Positions 59,388-62,327 of a DNA stretch of 62,327 nucleotides are shown here, one piece after another. Numbering within the stretch: position 1 is the first letter of the stretch; each line of letters opens with the position of its first letter. The DNA lies in NCBI GenBank assembly GCA_029936935.1, contig JAPYRQ010000003.1, positions 1 to 62,327 of the forward strand. The letters are read 5' to 3'. This stretch comes from Dehalococcoidia bacterium. Its GTDB lineage: Bacteria; Chloroflexota; Dehalococcoidia; Lucifugimonadales; UBA1127. Below the pieces are notes generated by a model. It made no database searches. It saw nothing but the letters and a program-made list of their open reading frames with translations, and was not told the DNA's origin. The translations under genes were made by a program, and so were the position numbers.

Positions 59388-59987
59388 TTAGTTGTTTTCT
59401 GCTTTTGATGGTTCTTCCGTGCTCTCGGCCTCTGTGGCCTTTATAACCACTACCTGGGAGGGCCGAAGCACCTTCCCGTTCATCTTGTAACCCTGTCGAG
59501 TGACCTCAAGGACTTCGCCCTCTTTGCGACCCGGTACGTCCAGGTAGGATACGATCTCATGTTCCCAGGGGTTGAATGCGAGGCCTTCAGCTTCGATGCG
59601 CTGTAGCCCTTCGCCCTCAAGGATGTTGCTCAGCTTCCGCTCGATGAGTCTGAAGCCTTCCAGCCATCCATTGGCTGCTTCTGAACCTGCTGCCGTGGTC
59701 TGGCCCAGCGCACGTTCAATGTCGTCCAGAGCAGGGAGTATGCGAAGAATGACCTGTGACTTGGCACTGCCAAGTAGCTCCAGCTTCTCCTCGTCAGTTC
59801 GCTTTCGGAAGTTGGCGAAGTCCGCCTGCCCACGCTGGGCAAAGGCTTTGAACTGCACCTTCTCACGCTCTGCCTCTTCAAGCCGCTCTTGCATCAGTTC
59901 CATCTCTGTGGCTTCAGGGCCTGGGAGAAGGCTGCCGCTAGGGGCTTCTTCTTCGCCCTCGGTTGGTTCTTCGCTGAACTCTTTCAA
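59388..59987 (-). CDS. grpE: nucleotide exchange factor GrpE
   Basis: ADFANFRKRTDEEK...LLPALDDIERAL-type ILPALDDIERALGQ; EVTRQGYKMNGKVLRPSQVVV. Confidence 0.95.
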   Translation of the reverse strand: MKEFSEEPTEGEEEAPSGSLLPGPEATEMELMQERLEEAEREKVQFKAFAQRGQADFANFRKRTDEEKLELLGSAKSQVILRILPALDDIERALGQTTAAGSEAANGWLEGFRLIERKLSNILEGEGLQRIEAEGLAFNPWEHEIVSYLDVPGRKEGEVLEVTRQGYKMNGKVLRPSQVVVIKATEAESTEEPSKAENN

Positions 59988-59997
59988 TCCGGCCTCC

Positions 59998-60519
59998 TTA
60001 TACTTGCGTGGGCGGCTCCATCAGCCGTGAATCCTGATCGTTGTAGTGGAGCAGCTCCAGCACGGACGACATAAGATGCTGCATGGCTTCCTGGCCGTTT
60101 GCGTCCAACTGTGTGCCCATCACCTTTTGCATGAGCTGGAGGCGGTTCACCATCTCCAGTGCAAGCTCTACACCCGCCAGGTTCATACCCCGGTCTTCAA
60201 CGAGGTGCTTGATCATGCGCAGGCGGCTGATATCCAAATCTGAGTAGTAACGGATCTGTCCACCGCTGCGGGAGGGGTTAACCAACCCCAAGCGCTCATA
60301 CTTTCGTAGCGTCTGAGGATGCATGTGCAGGATACGGGCCGTCACGCTGATGACGTAGACACCCTGAGAGGCTTCATCCTCTTCTGGTGTGGCCTGAGGC
60401 GGTGGGTCTGTTGGCTCAGGTAGCTGTGCGGGTTCATGCTGTGCTGCTGATTGCATACCGATATCCAGAGGGAATGATATCCCCGGGATGATGCGGATGC
60501 GACGGACTTTTGGAGCCAT
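59998..60519 (-). CDS. hspR: HspR-like MerR-family heat-shock regulator
   Basis: GVYVISVTARILHMHPQTLRKYERLGLVNPSRSGGQIRYYSDLDISRLRMIKHLVEDRGMNLAGVELAL; upstream of grpE-dnaK. Confidence 0.88.
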   Translation of the reverse strand: MAPKVRRIRIIPGISFPLDIGMQSAAQHEPAQLPEPTDPPPQATPEEDEASQGVYVISVTARILHMHPQTLRKYERLGLVNPSRSGGQIRYYSDLDISRLRMIKHLVEDRGMNLAGVELALEMVNRLQLMQKVMGTQLDANGQEAMQHLMSSVLELLHYNDQDSRLMEPPTQV

Positions 60520-60743
60520 AGAGCTAACCTATTCCTTGCCAGTGCGTTATTAATAGAGTAATAGTTGATACGCGGCGTGTCAAGAGTTATACTGCTTGAT
60601 GCCGCAAGGATGTTGACCAGAAAATCGCGACGGAATCCGAAACGGATTTCATGCATCCAACCTGGCAGATGGAACGTTATACAAGGTAACAGCGTTCATA
60701 TACATGCAAGGCCCTTAGGGCCAAAAGGTAAAGGAGTTCCAGG

Positions 60744-60905
60744 ATGATCTATTTTAAGGCGTGTCCCAAGTGCAGGGGTGATATCCGTTTGCAAAACGAT
60801 GGTACCGGCGACGCTCTCCACTGCTTGCAGTGCGGATTTGAGCGAGCCGTTGCTCCCCATCTATTAGCAAAAGCTCGAGAGATGCGGAAGGTTCAAGCAG
60901 CCTAG
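60744..60905 (+). CDS. 53-aa zinc-ribbon protein
   Basis: MIYFKACPKCRGDIRLQNDGTGDALHCLQCGFERAVAPHLLAKAREMRKVQAA; AAAGGAG RBS; below the ORF-track cutoff. Confidence 0.75.
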   Translation: MIYFKACPKCRGDIRLQNDGTGDALHCLQCGFERAVAPHLLAKAREMRKVQAA

Positions 60906-60951
60906 CGTATTCACACTGACTCAGACGCCCTGCGTCTGCCTGCCTGATATA

Positions 60952-60981
60952 AAAGAAGGCCCCGTGATCGGGGCCTTCTTT
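60952..60981. terminator. bidirectional terminator
   Basis: aaagaaggcccc gtgatc ggggccttcttt. Confidence 0.8.
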
Positions 60982-60998
60982 CATTTTGTGCACAACCC

Positions 60999-61470
60999 CT
61001 ACAGCGTTATGAACGACACTCTTGGAAGGGCTCCCATCATTTGCCAACTCACATCTTTGTCGCGCTGGAGCAAATCCAACCTGTCTTTGAGCTGCAGGTT
61101 GAGCGAGTTTGTCTGTACTCCCATGAACGTTGGTGTCAACGGCGCAAGGTGGGCGGAGCGCAGCCGTCAACTGCGTCTTTGCTGCAGTGGCGTTGTGACG
61201 CTCGATTTGGAGCAGCCCGACAGCCGTCTTGATGAGGGCGTAGTAGAACAGCTTCATGGGGTAGGGGGCTTCTAACCAGATCGCTTCCAATGATTCATGG
61301 GCTTCAAAGTACAACCCGTCGTTCAGTTGCTGAAGGCATTGAGAGAATGAGGGAGAAGGAGTCGGAGTGCCTGCGATAAGGGCGTTCACTCCCTCACTTT
61401 CGAGGCGAGCTAGCCAAAAAGCATCGTGAGCAGGCCGCGATGCAGGGATGTCGGCTGGTTTTGGGGTCAT
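60999..61470 (-). pseudogene. DUF309-like protein with apparent 1-nt frameshift
   Basis: FSQCLQQLNDGLYFEAHESLEAIWLEAPYPMKLFYYALIKTAVGLLQIERHN; the plausible C-terminus (LRSAHLAPLTPTFMGVQTNSLNLQLKDRLDLLQRDKDVSWQMMGALPRVSFITL-stop) lies in another frame than the tracked ORF. Confidence 0.7.
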
Positions 61471-61476
61471 GCGACC

Positions 61477-62121
61477 TTAACCGTACCGTTGTTCCTTCCA
61501 AGGGTCGCCGACCATGTGGTACCCGCGTTGTTCCCAGAAGCCGGGCTTATCCTGAGCCATGAACTCTATGCCGTTGACCCACTTTGCGCTTTTCCACGCG
61601 TAAAGCTTGGGAACGATGAGTCGCAGCGGGCCGCCGTGGTCAACGCCCAGGTCTTCGCCCTCCTGCTTGTAGGCGAATATGACGTCGTCCTGCTGGAGGT
61701 CTAACAGCGATAAATTGGTGGTGTAGCCGCCGTAGCAGTGGAGCATGACATGGCTGGCCTCCGAGAGTGGCTTGATGAGTTTCATAATGTCCTGGATAGT
61801 GACGCCTTCCCACGCGTTGTCCAGTTGGCTCCATTGGGTCACACAGTGGAAGTCACTGGTCATGGCTGTTGCGGGTAACGCCTTGAACTCATCCCAGGAC
61901 CAGGTCAGCTCTTCTTCAACAAGGCCGAAGACCTTGAACTGCCAGGTCGCCATATCAACCTTGGGAGTGGAACCGAAGGTGAGGACAGGGAACTTATCGG
62001 TCAAGTACTGGCCTGCGGGGACTCGTGGGTCGCCTGTGTTCGCCATATCCTCATCAACTCCGTTAGGGTTTTGAACGGCACCTGCGCCGACAGAGAACAT
62101 CCGTGACGGCCACTGAAACAT
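61477..62121 (-). CDS. sulfite oxidase-fold molybdopterin-dependent oxidoreductase
   Basis: TPKVDMATWQFKVFGLVEEELTWSWDEFKALPATAMTSDFHCVTQWSQLDNAWEGV (Mo-coordinating Cys); DLGVDHGGPLRLIVPKLYAWKSAKWVNGIEF. Confidence 0.92.
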   Translation of the reverse strand: MFQWPSRMFSVGAGAVQNPNGVDEDMANTGDPRVPAGQYLTDKFPVLTFGSTPKVDMATWQFKVFGLVEEELTWSWDEFKALPATAMTSDFHCVTQWSQLDNAWEGVTIQDIMKLIKPLSEASHVMLHCYGGYTTNLSLLDLQQDDVIFAYKQEGEDLGVDHGGPLRLIVPKLYAWKSAKWVNGIEFMAQDKPGFWEQRGYHMVGDPWKEQRYG

Positions 62122-62205
62122 TCTTGCCTACTTCATAATCGCTGTTTGCGCCATCGTACCCACACAAATCAGGCCTGTCAAAACAATCTCTCAACATCCT
62201 GCTTA

Positions 62206-62251
62206 GGTAGCCGCCAGGAATATGGATCCAGGGCCTTGCTCTGGCTTCTAG
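62206..62251 (+). repeat. REP-like hairpin repeat copy
   Basis: ggtagccgccaggaatatggatccagggccttgctctggcttctag; contains the stop codon of the adjacent gene. Confidence 0.6.
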
Positions 62252-62327
62252 ATGTCGCCGGTCAGGAGATTCATCACCAATCCCGTCGGCAGCTTGGGCA
62301 TGAAGAAGGTGCTCTTTGGTGGCAGCC
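62248..62327 (-). CDS. C-terminus of a DUF1015-like protein, truncated by window end
   Basis: Reverse frame reads LPPKSTFFMPKLPTGLVMNLLTGDI-stop. Confidence 0.6.
   Translation of the reverse strand, partial: LPPKSTFFMPKLPTGLVMNLLTGDI

Noticed and set aside
1-62327. CRISPR arrays, prophage or intact transposon
   Set aside because: No regularly spaced repeats, transposase, integrase or phage structural genes seen.

Overview
The window is about 62.3 kb of ordinary bacterial chromosome, densely coded on both strands. The gene content (expanded Rieske oxygenases, flavin-dependent monooxygenase, LigB dioxygenase, xanthine/CO-dehydrogenase-type Mo hydroxylase, TauE, PAC2, HspR-DnaK) suggests a Chloroflexota lineage, possibly SAR202-like; this lineage call is inference only. 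I saw no CRISPR array, rRNA, intact transposon or prophage. Housekeeping genes include recF, ppdK, mutS2, dnaK-grpE-hspR, amt-PII, a NarL-type two-component system, tRNA-Asn(GUU) and an initiator-like tRNA-Met(CAU). The strongest unusual signals are: (1) a full-length Rieske-oxygenase-family protein at 760-2040 that has lost every mononuclear-iron ligand and carries Cys in place of one Rieske His, so it looks like a retained pseudoenzyme or a re-purposed Fe-S protein; (2) an adjacent senA-senB-like pair (selenoneine pathway) at 43917-46284; (3) a dispersed REP-like hairpin repeat with about seven copies at gene ends, two of which provide or abut stop codons; (4) a ~41-58 nt upstream element shared by two genes of a small-ORF/HTH cluster at 18.3-20 kb; (5) a patch of near-identity between tandem Rieske paralogs that suggests gene conversion; (6) a MoaD-like protein ending in GGHP in a Mo-hydroxylase operon; (7) a 718-aa exported protein with three internal repeats; (8) several decayed genes (response regulator, MOSC, methyltransferase, DUF309, TetR fragment). 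All family calls come from reading motifs by eye. No database or structure search was run.
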